64,000 nucleotides of DNA from Palsa-506 sp963709075 (GTDB taxonomy: Bacteria; Actinomycetota; Actinomycetes; Streptosporangiales; Streptosporangiaceae): NCBI GenBank assembly GCA_963709075.1, contig CAVPUY010000009.1:1-64000 (forward strand), in the 5' to 3' direction. The translations under genes were made by a program, and so were the position numbers. Below the pieces are notes generated by a model that saw only the letters and a list, made by a program, of their open reading frames with translations, did not search any database and was not told the DNA's origin. Positions 35,167 through 44,600 of the stretch are shown piece by piece; position 1 is the stretch's first letter, and the number at the start of each line of letters is the position of its first letter.

Positions 35167-36192
35167 TCAGCACCGTGTGGAGTTCTTAGTCCGAACTGCC
35201 ACGCTCTCCTCACCATGGCCCCGCTGCGCGGCGCGCTCGGCGAAGAAGTATGCCCCCATGGTGAAGACCAGCATCCCGGCGAGGAGCTGCATCGAGTACG
35301 TGACGTTCATCAGCTCGCTGATGCGCCGCGACGGGTCGCGATTTTCCAGCGCAGTGAGCATCATGTAGCCGCCCCAGCACGCGAGCGCCGCGGAGCCGAC
35401 GAAGGCCAGGGACAGCGGAAGCCGCAGCGGCAGGGCGCCTGCGCGTGGGAACGCGACCAGCAGCAGCCCCGTCACTGTCATCACAGCGAACAAGACGTAG
35501 GCCGCCTCGAGTGCGTAGAAATCACTCGTCCGTTCGGCGATCTTGGTGGCGGTGAGTCCGCTCGTCGAACCGGTGGCCCACAGCAGATGGGCCGTCAACG
35601 GCACGAGCACTACTGCGGAGGCCATCAGAGCCGTGGCTCGCTGCACGCCACGCGTCGGACCCTGCCCCGCCAGCTCGGAGATCCGGCCTCGCCACAGATG
35701 TCCCCAGCGCGCGCGTGCATACAGGACGAAGAGCGCACCCAGGGCGAGAGCCTGGACGATGAAGCCGGTGTAGACGACGGTGAACACCCACTCGTCCAGG
35801 AACGGGCGGCCGGCAGGTCCGCCGGAGGGCGCCGCGGTTCCACCCAGCAGCCGCGCGCCGAGTTGCAGCGGGTAGCCGACCATGATCGGGCTGAGCAGAC
35901 CGGTGGCGGCCCAGGCCGGAAGAATGAGGAGCCAGACCGGCGCCCGTCGGCCCCATGGCTGGGTGAGCAGCAGTGCGAGCACGACTACCATCGAATCGAT
36001 CAGGGCGCTAGCGGAGTTTCCGACGATCATCGCGGTTTGGTGCTCGAGCAGCATGCTGCCATCGGGGATGCCGACGCGGCTGCCCGACACCCATGCGATC
36101 TTGAGCGCGAGATAGGGCACGCAGGCAGTGACGGCCAGAGCGCGCAAGACTCGTGCCGCACTGCGAGGCTTGTCGAACACCACTGCTCTCAT
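35167..36192 (-). CDS. hypothetical multi-spanning membrane protein (341 aa)
   Basis: MRAVVFDKPRSAARVLRALA opens a protein with about nine hydrophobic helices (VTACVPYLALKIAWVSGSRV; ASALIDSMVVVLALLLTQPW; VFTVVYTGFIVQALALGALF; LSLAFVGSAALACWGGYMML; YSMQLLAGMLVFTMGAYFFA). Positive residues favour a cytoplasmic C-terminus. No transporter or enzyme motif is visible. I chose ATG 36192 because the frame before it (HVGLGDRGKRH) is not protein-like. Function unknown. It probably forms its own transcript. Confidence 0.7.
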   Translation of the reverse strand: MRAVVFDKPRSAARVLRALAVTACVPYLALKIAWVSGSRVGIPDGSMLLEHQTAMIVGNSASALIDSMVVVLALLLTQPWGRRAPVWLLILPAWAATGLLSPIMVGYPLQLGARLLGGTAAPSGGPAGRPFLDEWVFTVVYTGFIVQALALGALFVLYARARWGHLWRGRISELAGQGPTRGVQRATALMASAVVLVPLTAHLLWATGSTSGLTATKIAERTSDFYALEAAYVLFAVMTVTGLLLVAFPRAGALPLRLPLSLAFVGSAALACWGGYMMLTALENRDPSRRISELMNVTYSMQLLAGMLVFTMGAYFFAERAAQRGHGEESVAVRTKNSTRC

Positions 36193-36355
36193 CAGCACAC
36201 TCCTACATAACGAAAGCTTCTCGAATTGATGGTGGACATCGATGTGTGAGGTGCAATGACGCTTGCCGCGATCGCCGAGCCCGACATGCTGCTGGATCTC
36301 CACTCCGAGGTCGACCGGAGGGTGGTGGAAGGCGAGGATGCTGGCTGCTCGCTGG

Positions 36356-36583
36356 TCAGGACCGCCACGGCTCTTCCTCGCCCGCGAAGAACATCACGAT
36401 CGATCCGGGCCGGTCATTGGTGAAGTACACGTCCGGCGCGAACAGCGCCACCGGCGCGCACTCATGCTCCCCGAAGACCAGGAGCGCAGCGACCCCTTCG
36501 GCCCGCATCAGGTCCTGGGCAATCGCCCAGCGGCGGTCACGCTCAGCGAGGGAGTAGCGGGGAACATCCGTCTGATTTGCCAT
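36356..36583 (-). pseudogene. M24 (creatinase/Xaa-Pro peptidase) N-terminal fragment
   Basis: ATG 36583 has GGGAGG at five bases and opens MANQTDVPRYSLAERDRRWA, IAQDLMRAEGVAALLVFGEH, then FAPDVYFTNDRPGSIVMFFA. This is the creatinase N-terminal domain of M24 metallopeptidase-fold proteins. It ends EEEPWRS* after 75 residues, and the metal-binding C-terminal domain is missing. The 5' signals are intact, so a short peptide may still be made. Confidence 0.7.
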
Positions 36584-36909
36584 GACAGCCTCCCTGGCCG
36601 ATCGCTTCTGCCAGCATTTCGTTGGCCAACAACGCCCGGGGTGCTCGCGCCCGGCCTCGGCCTCTCGATACGGATTTGCTTCACTGTCATCTCCTCGGCC
36701 AGCCGCCATGTCCGGGCCCGGCAATCAGGGGCCTGACCGTGGTGGGGACTGGTTCTTCGAGGGACGGTACGAGCCGGCGCCGCAGGTGGGCGTCACCCGG
36801 AAGTGCCCATGCGGGTGGAATCTTCGGCGCGCCGCCCGCTGGCACGGCAGTGCCGCCGGGCGGGCCCGGGGCACGACGGTGCCGCCGGGGATCGACCGCA
36901 AGCGCCGGG
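36584..36909. other. gap with left arm of an inverted repeat
   Basis: No gene that I can support. It holds the left copy (36789-36828) of a 40-bp inverted repeat whose partner lies beyond the MalT-like gene. Confidence 0.4.
36789..36828. repeat. inverted repeat, left arm
   Basis: GGCGTCACCCGGAAGTGCCC followed by ATGCGGGTGGAATCTTCGGC matches the complement of 40063-40023 with a few changes. In both copies one frame reads VTR(K/R)CPCGW. The pair flanks the MalT-like regulator gene. Confidence 0.55.
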
Positions 36910-39696
36910 CTAGGGGATCAGGCCGAGCTGGCGGGCCCGGGTGACAGCCTCGGTGCGGTTAGCCGCGCCGAGCTTGCCCAGCAGGTGGCTGACGTGCTTT
37001 TTCACCGTGTCCAGGCTGACCACCAGCTCCTCGGCGATGCGCGGGTTCGGCGTGCCCGCGGCCAGCAGCACCAGGATTTCCCGCTCGCGGGCGGTCAGCT
37101 GCTCGACCAGGCCCGGCACCGCGGCGGCGGCTCGCCTCCCGCCCGGCGCGGCTTCCTTGCCGCCGAAGGCCCGCAGCACCTTGGCCAGGCAGCCGAGCGG
37201 GACGCCGCGGGCGGCGCCGCGTTCTGCCTTCTGCGCCGCGACCAGCCGGGCCAGCAGCGCGGCCATCGGCGCGCCCTCATCGGCGAACACCCGGACATAG
37301 CCCTGCGGGCAGGCCCGTATCAGCGCCTGGGCCAGGGCGTCCACCGCTGCGTCCTCGTCGCTGCGGACTGCCAGCGCCAGCGCCTGCAGCGCCAGGATCT
37401 CGATGATGCTGCCCGCCCGGCCCCCGGCCGCCGCGCCAGCACGCAGCCGCTCCAGCAGTTCGAGTGCCAGGCCGGGGAGGTCACGGGCGATCAGGATGCG
37501 TGCCAGCGCCAGGTACTCCGGCTCCTTGGGATAGTCTGGCTCACCGTCCGGGTCAAGGCCGCGGCTGCTCGCCCATTGCGCGGCCGCCTTAATGTCACGT
37601 TGGGCCAGCAGCAGCCGCGCCCGCTGCGCGGGGACTGGGTTGAGCAGGCTGGCCACGTCCCCGCTCGCGCCCACCTGCCCGGCCTCGTCCATGGCAGCCA
37701 GGGCACCGGCCTCATCGCCCTGGGCCTGCCGGATCCATGCCAGCGTCACCAGGCCATTTGCCAGGGGCTGGGTGTGGGCAGACTGCCTGGCTAGGGGGAT
37801 GCCCTCGGTCACGTGGCGGAGGGCCGCGTCAAGCTCGCCCTGCTGGTAGGCGACCTCCGCCATGCCCACATACCCGGTGCCAGCCACGGGCAGGTGCGGG
37901 CGGCCGGGCACGGCCGCGATGTCGACCGCCTGCTGGTAGGTGCCGAGCGCCGCGTCCAGGCGGCCCCCGGCACGCTGGATCTGGCCGAGGTGGTGGCAGC
38001 CGCGGACCGCCAGGGCGCTTTCGCCGGCCGCCCGCCACTGCGCGGTAATCGACGACAGCAGCTGCTCGGCTTCGGTGAGCCGGCCGCGCATCCACTCGGC
38101 AAGGCTGAGGTAGCCGCGGGCGTGGGACGCCAGCATCCACTCGTCGTCGCCGATTCCGGCCAGGGCCTGCGACGCGAACGCGGCCGCCCCCTCGGCGTCG
38201 CCGCGGAGCGCAGCGAGGTACGCACGCTGGGTCGTGACCGCCGTGGGCACGTTCACCAGCCAGCTCCCCCGGTCGGCCGACGGCACGGAAGGCTCACCCG
38301 CCACGCCAGCAGCGCCCGCCTGCGCGCGCTCGGCGGCATCCAGCAGCTGCCCGGCCGCCTCCACCCGGCCGCCGGCCAGGGCCATGCGCGATCGGGCCAG
38401 CAGCAGCCGCGGCCGCGAACTGGCTATTTCGGCCGGGATCGCCGCGAGCCACCGCTGCACCGTCGCCCCCTCGCCCCGCCGGAAGAAGAGCGCGTCGAAA
38501 TGCCGTTCGATCAGCCGGGCGGCCCAGACGGGATCTCCGGCCGCCAGCGCGTGCCGTATCGCCTCATCGGCCAGCCCGTGTTCCTCGTGCCAGGCCGCCG
38601 CGTTGCGATGTAGCTGCGCCGCTTGGCCAGGCTGCTCCACCTGCTGGCGGGCGCGCAGCAGGTCGGCGAACAGGTGGTGGTAGCGCCACCAGCCGCGCAC
38701 CTCATCGAGCGGCATCAGGAACAGGTTGGCCCGCTCCACCTGCCCCAGCAGCGCCTGGCTGTCGGTGCGGCCGGTGACCGCGTCGCATAGCGAGCCGGAC
38801 AGGCGCTCCAGCACTGAGGTCTGCAGCAGGAAGGCGCGCACCTGTTGTGACTGGCGCTCTAGCACCTCCTCGGCCAGGTAGTCCAGGACATAACGATGGC
38901 TGCCCGTAAACGCCGCCACGAACCCGGCGGGGTCGGCGTGGCCGCGCAGCGACAGGGCGGCCAGCTGCAGGCCCGCCGCCCACCCTTCGGTCCGTGCCGC
39001 CAGCGCCGCCACCGCGGCCCCGGGCAGGTCGGCTCCGATCGCCTCGCCCAGCAGGGCCGCGGTCTCTTCCAGCGTGAAGCGCATGTCGGGGGCGCGCAGT
39101 TCGGTGAGCTGCCCGCGCGCGCGCAGCCGCGCCAGCGGCAGCGGCGGGTCGGCCCGCCCGGCCAGAACCAGGCGCAGGCCCCGCGGCAGGTGCTCGAGCA
39201 GGAACGCCAGCGAGGCGTGCACCGGCTGGGCGTCGACCAGGTGGTAGTCGTCGAGGACCAGCATTATCTCGTCCTCGCCAGGCTGGGCAGCCAGCTCGTT
39301 GATCAGGGCCGCCACCAGCCCCTCAAAGGCCCGCGGGGGCGGCGGGCCGAACAGCGGGCCGGTGTGCCCGGCTATCCCCGGGCACACCGGATCCAGCGCA
39401 GCGACGACATGGCGCCAGAACCGCGCCGGGTCGTTGTCTCCGGCGTCCAGTGACAGCCAGGCGATCGGCCACCGGCCCTGGCGCGCCCAGTCAGCCAGCA
39501 GGGCCGTCTTGCCGAACCCCGCCGGCGCGCAGACCAGGATCAGGTCCCGGCCCAGCGCCTGGCCGAGCTGGTCCAGCAGGCGGGGACGGGCCACGAAACC
39601 AGGCTGGAGGCGGGGCAGGTACAGCTTGGTGGCCAGCAGGACATCCTGCTCAGCCGCGGCAGCCGCGGACGGGGGTGCCGCCTGGGACTCGGCCAT
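36910..39696 (-). CDS. MalT-like LuxR-family transcriptional regulator (about 928 aa)
   Basis: Domain order: N-terminal NTPase with ILVCAPAGFGKTALLADWAR (Walker A) and EIMLVLDDYHLVD (Walker B); winged-helix part with RLSGSLCDAVTGR and WWRYHHLFADLL; a long TPR-like helical repeat region; and a C-terminal LuxR HTH, LTAREREILVLLAAGTPNPR, IAEELVVSLDTVKKHVSHLL. This is the STAND-type MalT architecture: ligand and ATP binding drive oligomerisation and activation. The start is ATG 39696 (MAESQ), and ATG 39720 is an alternative. The target genes are not evident, since the neighbours are remnants and gaps. Confidence 0.93.
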   Translation of the reverse strand: MAESQAAPPSAAAAAEQDVLLATKLYLPRLQPGFVARPRLLDQLGQALGRDLILVCAPAGFGKTALLADWARQGRWPIAWLSLDAGDNDPARFWRHVVAALDPVCPGIAGHTGPLFGPPPPRAFEGLVAALINELAAQPGEDEIMLVLDDYHLVDAQPVHASLAFLLEHLPRGLRLVLAGRADPPLPLARLRARGQLTELRAPDMRFTLEETAALLGEAIGADLPGAAVAALAARTEGWAAGLQLAALSLRGHADPAGFVAAFTGSHRYVLDYLAEEVLERQSQQVRAFLLQTSVLERLSGSLCDAVTGRTDSQALLGQVERANLFLMPLDEVRGWWRYHHLFADLLRARQQVEQPGQAAQLHRNAAAWHEEHGLADEAIRHALAAGDPVWAARLIERHFDALFFRRGEGATVQRWLAAIPAEIASSRPRLLLARSRMALAGGRVEAAGQLLDAAERAQAGAAGVAGEPSVPSADRGSWLVNVPTAVTTQRAYLAALRGDAEGAAAFASQALAGIGDDEWMLASHARGYLSLAEWMRGRLTEAEQLLSSITAQWRAAGESALAVRGCHHLGQIQRAGGRLDAALGTYQQAVDIAAVPGRPHLPVAGTGYVGMAEVAYQQGELDAALRHVTEGIPLARQSAHTQPLANGLVTLAWIRQAQGDEAGALAAMDEAGQVGASGDVASLLNPVPAQRARLLLAQRDIKAAAQWASSRGLDPDGEPDYPKEPEYLALARILIARDLPGLALELLERLRAGAAAGGRAGSIIEILALQALALAVRSDEDAAVDALAQALIRACPQGYVRVFADEGAPMAALLARLVAAQKAERGAARGVPLGCLAKVLRAFGGKEAAPGGRRAAAAVPGLVEQLTAREREILVLLAAGTPNPRIAEELVVSLDTVKKHVSHLLGKLGAANRTEAVTRARQLGLIP

Positions 39697-39720
39697 CGGG
39701 CGACCTACCACTCGGCGCAT

Positions 39721-40189
39721 CCAGCGATGACCAGCATCGCTGCCAGTCCGGTCATTCTAACCGCCGGCCTGAAGGCCGCGCCGCGGCCGGCCCGGTGCGG
39801 CCGCCACCCTGACGCGCCCATCGCAGGCTACCCCGCCTCTTCGCCGGCCTTCTGCGCGATCGCACCCGGCCAGCGATGGCCGCGGGCCACCAGCGGCCGG
39901 CCTAACCGACGGTGCGGATGCGGTGATCACCGCCGCAGAAGCCCGCGCTCCCAAGGGAAGTGCCCGCCCTCGCGGGCCAGGGCACGGCGCGCCACGGGCG
40001 GCACCGTGGTGGCCGCCGCCTGGCCGGAAGACTCCACCCGCATGGGCATCTTCGGGTGACGCCTCCCCCGGGGAGGCGTTCGTGGCGTTCGGGGTGAACC
40101 AGACATGCACCGGCAGAGGGATAGCAATGGCCGTTCTCAGGCCCGGCCGCTTCAGGGCCGCCCCGGCCGGCACCGGGGATGCGCACCAG
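39721..40189. other. gap with right arm of an inverted repeat
   Basis: No gene recognised. It carries the right arm of the repeat that flanks the MalT-like gene and the presumed promoter region of that gene. Confidence 0.4.
40023..40063. repeat. inverted repeat, right arm
   Basis: The complement reads GGCGTCACCCGAAGATGCCC then ATGCGGGTGGAGTCTTCCGG, about 35 of 40 positions identical to the left arm at 36789. Orientation is opposite. Confidence 0.55.
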
Positions 40190-40765
40190 TATCGCCGCCC
40201 TGGCGCCATGCGGCGTGAACGGCCCAAAGTGGCCGGCTGGGCGTGGTCGCCGCTCAGCAGAGGCCGGCGCCAAGACGAACGAGATCGCGATGATCATTAC
40301 GCTGCTGGACGGCGTGGACCTGGACCGGGCTGTCGTGACGGCCGATGCCCTGCATTGCAGGGCACGCCACGGCGGACTACCTGCACGGGCGCGGCGCGGA
40401 CTTCATCTTGCCGGCCCAAGACAACCAGCCCCGCCTGTTCGATGCCTTGGACGTCCTGCCCTGACGCGACGTCCCGGTCGCCCCACGCCGCCACCGACCG
40501 CAGCCACGGCCGGAGCGGAACCCGCACCATCCAGCTCATGGACGCTCCGGCGACCTGCCGTTCCCGCACGTCAGCCAGGCATACCTGATCGAGCGGCACG
40601 TCACCGCCCTGGACGGCACGCCGCTGTCCGGCATCGCCGCGCCCGGCGTCACCAGCCTGGCCACAACAACCGCGCCAGCGCCCGGCCATCGCTTCCCTGG
40701 TCCGCGGCCAGTGGGCGACCGAGTCCTGCACTGGCCGCGACGCCTCTGGCGGTGCGCGTATAACG
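40190..40765 (+). pseudogene. ISAs1-family transposase remnant with several frameshifts
   Basis: Frames in turn give KTNEIAMIITLLDGVDLDRA, VVTADALHC, then THADYLHGRGADF-like text (DYLHGRGADFILPAQDNQPR, LFDALDVLP), then GDLPFPHVSQAYLIERHVTA, LDGTPLSGIA, then ASLVRGQWATES. KSNEIxxxxxLLDxxDLxxxVVTADALHxQ and HYLxGRGxxYLxxVKxNQP are ISAs1/H-repeat landmarks. Both ends are lost. Confidence 0.75.
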
Positions 40766-40921
40766 CCGAATATTTGCTACGGCTGGGTCTTCTTAGTTCT
40801 CTGCTCTTGATGACTACAGATCATTCATTCGCGGCGGCCGGCTTCGCGCATCTCACCCCATGACCCGGCGACGAGGCATGAGCTGGAGGGAGAACACACC
40901 GGTCCGGCGTCGGCTCAATGG

Positions 40922-42505
40922 CTATTGCCCTGCGCCACCGGGCGCCAGCTGGGGAAAGTAGTTGAAGGCGACGTCCCTGATGACTTCGACGATGAGCTGG
41001 GGCGTGAGTTCGGCGGAGGGGTCGTCTAGTTGCGGTGGGAGTTTGACCCCCATCTGCCGGGCGTGCTCGATGATGCCGGGTGCGACGTCCTTGCCCAGGT
41101 AGCCGAGGGCGTTGCCCAGGGCCGCGTAGTCAATCGCCCATGCAGGCAGGGGCTGGGCCGCGACGGTGGCCCAGGTCTGCGGGTTGCGCGGTGTGCCGCG
41201 GGTGAACACGTGGTCGAAGGTGCGCGCCGAGGCGTCGCGCTGGGTGAACGCCGGGCCGAGGTCCCAGGCCTTGCGCAGCGTCGCGATCAGCGAGGTGTGC
41301 CGGTACTCCTCGTTGTACACCGAGCCCGGCTCGACCCATGGCGACACGATGATGGCGGGGACGCGGTAGCCGGAACGGTCGAACGTGAAGCCGAACTCAC
41401 CCGCCGGTGCTGCCGGATCGGGCGGCGGGACCGGTCCCGGGGGCACGTGGTCGTAGGTTCCGCCTGGCTCGTCCCACCCGATCAGGAGGGTCGTGTTCCA
41501 GACGTTGGTGCCTGACGGAGAGGTGGCGGAACGGTAGGCGTTGAAGACTCGCTCCAGGAACGCCTCGCCGCCCAGCATCGACGACGGCGCGTCCAGCCCG
41601 ATATCGACGTTGCCGCCGAAAAACGACCGGCCGAACGCCGGGTGGTAGTCGCCGTGCCCGGCGATCATGTCCGGCTCGATCAGCGAGAAATCGGGCAGGG
41701 TCCCGGCCGCGGCGTCCTTCTCAAACTCGGAAAACCGCACGAAGTGCGTCGCCAGCCGGTCCTTCAGCCGGGGATAGTGGATGACACCGGTGAACGACAG
41801 GCACATCGGCTCCATCACGTAGACCTTCCAGGTCCTGCCGTGCCGCTCAAGCCGCTCGAAGATCGTCTCCGCGTCGTTGTCGGTGAACCACTTCCTCACC
41901 GGGCTGTTCACGGCCAGCCCCGACGACGTCGCCGCCGTCCAGAACGACCGGTTCATGAACGTCTGCGACGGCACCTCGGAGAACCAGTGGTCAAACACCC
42001 CGAACTCACGCGCGATGCCGCTCAGCACCGGCAGCTGCTGCGGGGTGTACCCGGTCATGATCTGGGCGTACTCCTCATAGGCCGGCTGCCGCCCAACTTC
42101 GCCGGTGAACGTGCTGATGTAGTCGGCGACGAACCCATCCATGGCCGGAACCGCACCCGCCGGCGGCGCGTTCCACGGCGAGGTCACACCCTCGCCGATC
42201 TTGAACCGGTTGTGGTCATCGATCGCGCCGAACAGCTGGGTGTTGGTGTGGTACCACTCCTCACCCGAGTCCGGGTTGGGCGAGTCCATGTCGGTAGTGA
42301 CGCCGTAGGGCACCACCTTGCGGTCGGCGCCGTGCTCGGCCCACCTGGGGATCGGGTTGCTCAGCTCCTTCCCGATGACACCCTCAAACGCCTTGCCATC
42401 CCCCGGCCCGTAGAGGCGGCCCAGCACGTTGTCCAGCGAGCGGTTCTCAAACAGCACCACCACCACATGATCGATCGCATTGGCGTGGGTAGCTGAGCCA
42501 GGCAT
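40922..42505 (-). CDS. phosphoesterase-family protein (phospholipase C/acid phosphatase-like)
   Basis: The protein has 527 residues. After the start it reads IDHVVVVLFENRSLDNVLGR, the ENRSFDxxFG motif with the catalytic Asn/metal site of the PF04185 phosphoesterases. Later come WFSEVPSQTFMNRSFWTA, DFSLIEPDMIAGHGDYHPAF, LLIGWDEPGGTYDHVPPGPV (a metal-binding Asp/His cluster) and RVPAIIVSPWVEPGSVYNEE. The ATG at 42505 has GGAGG five bases upstream. There is no signal peptide, unlike many relatives, so it may act in the cytosol or be exported by another route. Confidence 0.9.
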   Translation of the reverse strand: MPGSATHANAIDHVVVVLFENRSLDNVLGRLYGPGDGKAFEGVIGKELSNPIPRWAEHGADRKVVPYGVTTDMDSPNPDSGEEWYHTNTQLFGAIDDHNRFKIGEGVTSPWNAPPAGAVPAMDGFVADYISTFTGEVGRQPAYEEYAQIMTGYTPQQLPVLSGIAREFGVFDHWFSEVPSQTFMNRSFWTAATSSGLAVNSPVRKWFTDNDAETIFERLERHGRTWKVYVMEPMCLSFTGVIHYPRLKDRLATHFVRFSEFEKDAAAGTLPDFSLIEPDMIAGHGDYHPAFGRSFFGGNVDIGLDAPSSMLGGEAFLERVFNAYRSATSPSGTNVWNTTLLIGWDEPGGTYDHVPPGPVPPPDPAAPAGEFGFTFDRSGYRVPAIIVSPWVEPGSVYNEEYRHTSLIATLRKAWDLGPAFTQRDASARTFDHVFTRGTPRNPQTWATVAAQPLPAWAIDYAALGNALGYLGKDVAPGIIEHARQMGVKLPPQLDDPSAELTPQLIVEVIRDVAFNYFPQLAPGGAGQ

Positions 42506-42924
42506 GCCAGCCTCCATTCGTCTGAGGACGTTTCGGGCGTGTCTGTCCCCTCCAGGCACCGACAAACCACTAGTGTCATCCCACCCATGGGCGGCTGCCG
42601 CTACCTCCCCCCGAACGGGTGATGGGCCTGACCCGCGCTCCGGCCGGAATCTCCGGCCGGCCATGAACTGGCCGATGCGCAGCCGGACCAGCCGACCCGT
42701 GACCGCCGAACGCAGGCCCGCGCAGACTGCTGCGGGCCGACAGCGCCAGCATGCCCTGACATGCAAAGCAGGCCCAGAATGATCCATCGCACGCCCGGCC
42801 AATCAGGAAGCCTCATCGGCTCTCCCATCCAGAACGGCGGTTCTTTACTCCGCCTCGCAGGGAGTGACGGACGCTCCCTCAGAACCTCTTCGCCAAAGCC
42901 GGGGATCGTGGATTCGCCTAGTGG
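42506..42924. other. gap between phosphoesterase and monooxygenase genes
   Basis: No supportable gene. AGGGAG and CTCCCT near 42850-42880 could form a small hairpin at the 3' side of the monooxygenase gene. Confidence 0.35.
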
Positions 42925-44058
42925 TTATCCCGCGGCCGGCGTGGGATTGCGCGCGATCATCTGCGCTAGCTGTCGTGCCTGTCTGCGGTGGACGTGCATG
43001 TTGCCGTAGATGCTGCGGTCCAGCCCGAAGAACCACAGGCCAGCGTGCAGCGGCGATGATGCCGGGCCGGTGAATGGCGGCATGCCGGATTGATTCAGGG
43101 TCACCAGGTGCCCGACGATTCCCGAGAGCGCGGGACGGTAGCCGGTGGCACAGATCACGGCGTCGGGTGAGCAGGCCGAGCCGTCGGTGAAGCGGACGGT
43201 CCTGTCGTCAAAGCGATCAATGTCGGGCTTCATGATGACGCGTCCGGCCTTGAGCGCCCTGACGAACCCGTCGTCGACGGCCACGGTGACCCCGTCGGCA
43301 GCTACCCGGCTGAAGGCACCAAGATCAGAGCGCGGATAGCCGTACCTGCCGAGATTTCCGAACGCAAGTCGCTGGATTACACGCAGGTTGGCATCCTGGA
43401 CGGGCAGCGGCAGACGGCGGCCTGCGAGACTTACCGGATGCAGCGGGATTCCCGCCAGTCGCGCGGGCGCGATATTCATGCCCGAACGCGCTGACAGCCA
43501 CAGTCTCCCCGCGTCGCTGCGGGCCAGGTGATTCAGCAGGTCGACGCCGGAGTTACCAGGGCCAACGACAAGGACGTCCCGGCCGGTCATCTCGCTGGTG
43601 TTCCTGAACTGCCCGGCGTGGATGAGTACCCCGGGGTAGCTGGCCTTCCCCGGCCAGCCCGGCATGACCGGCTCGGCGTCCGGGCCGGTAGCGACCACCA
43701 CGTGTGCCGTGCTGAGACTGCTGTCACCGGCATGCAGAGCCCACCCGGGTCCCGCCCGGTCGATCCGGTGCACCGCCGTCCCGAACCGGAGCCGCATTCC
43801 CGCCGCGTACCGCTCGAGATATGAGACATAGTCGTCGCGACCGGGAAACGGGCCATACCGGCGGGGGATACGCATGCCGGGCTGATGGGAGAACATCCGG
43901 TGCGTGTTCAGCCGGAGCTGATCATGGCGCGCCCGCCATGATGCCGCCACCCTGTCGGCCTTCTCGACAATCAGCGGATCAAGGCCGATCCGGCAGACCG
44001 CCCAGGCAGCAGCAAGCCCAGCCGGGCCTGCGCCGACCACCACAACCTGTTCGTCCAC
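42925..44058 (-). CDS. flavin-containing monooxygenase-like protein
   Basis: From GTG 44058 the protein (377 residues) starts VDEQVVVVGAGPAGLAAAWA (FAD-binding GxGxxG). It has YPGVLIHAGQFRN, similar to the FxGxxxH fingerprint of FMO/BVMO enzymes, then VLVVGPGNSGVDLLNHLA (NADPH-binding GxGxxG) and DAVICATGYRPALSG. It should oxidise a soft nucleophile or a ketone with NADPH and O2. The longest frame begins at TTG 44094, but the extra 12 residues are not conserved-looking. No operon partner. Confidence 0.88.
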   Translation of the reverse strand: MDEQVVVVGAGPAGLAAAWAVCRIGLDPLIVEKADRVAASWRARHDQLRLNTHRMFSHQPGMRIPRRYGPFPGRDDYVSYLERYAAGMRLRFGTAVHRIDRAGPGWALHAGDSSLSTAHVVVATGPDAEPVMPGWPGKASYPGVLIHAGQFRNTSEMTGRDVLVVGPGNSGVDLLNHLARSDAGRLWLSARSGMNIAPARLAGIPLHPVSLAGRRLPLPVQDANLRVIQRLAFGNLGRYGYPRSDLGAFSRVAADGVTVAVDDGFVRALKAGRVIMKPDIDRFDDRTVRFTDGSACSPDAVICATGYRPALSGIVGHLVTLNQSGMPPFTGPASSPLHAGLWFFGLDRSIYGNMHVHRRQARQLAQMIARNPTPAAG

Positions 44059-44600
44059 GCAGCGAGCGTGGACGCGAACGCCACCCGCCGTCAACTACCG
44101 CCAGCACGAGGGCCGGCAGCAGGCCAGCCCTGCTGACGTCCACCCGTATGCTCCGTCAATGCGGCTGCCGGCCGACCTTCTGCCCTCCGCACCCGGCAGG
44201 CACACGCGACATCCAGATCTGCGCACGCCATGTCTTCATTGGCATACAGCCGGCATCCGCGCCAATCGCGGCGGTTGTGAGTGAGCTGCTGGGCTATCGG
44301 TCGAGGGCGGCCGAGACGATTGCATATCCGTCGCCTAGATTGCGAGGGCTCAAGCTCTTGCTCTGCGGGGAGTTCTTGGTGACCAGGTGGCGGTATCTGC
44401 CGAGTCCGGGCACCCGGCTGAGCCAGAACTGGCTCTGACCGTTTCCGCGCCACGGCGGTGGCGGCTACGGTGCCCTCAGTGGTCAGTGCCAGGGCGTCGA
44501 GCGCGCGGCGGATGATCTCAGATCGCCGGTCCTTCAAATCCGGGCTCATTTAGCGAATAAACAGATTATCTACTGGTGTAGCCGCTAAGCGTCTTCGGAT
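44059..44600. other. gap upstream of the monooxygenase
   Basis: A minus frame from ATG 44549 (MSPDLKDRRSEIIRRALDAL) looks protein-like for about 40 residues and then turns into Arg/Pro-rich text. I see no ribosome binding site and no family. The GC content begins to fall near 44550. Confidence 0.35.

Noticed and set aside
40179..40763. A 194-residue intact plus-strand protein
   Set aside because: Only residues around KTNEIAMIITLLDGVDLDRA are sensible. The remaining transposase text is in other frames, so it is a remnant, not a gene.
44091..44549. Open frame starting MSPDLKDRRSEIIRRALDAL as a gene
   Set aside because: Only the first 40 residues look protein-like. There is no ribosome binding site and no recognisable family, and the rest is Arg/Pro-rich as expected of antisense frames.
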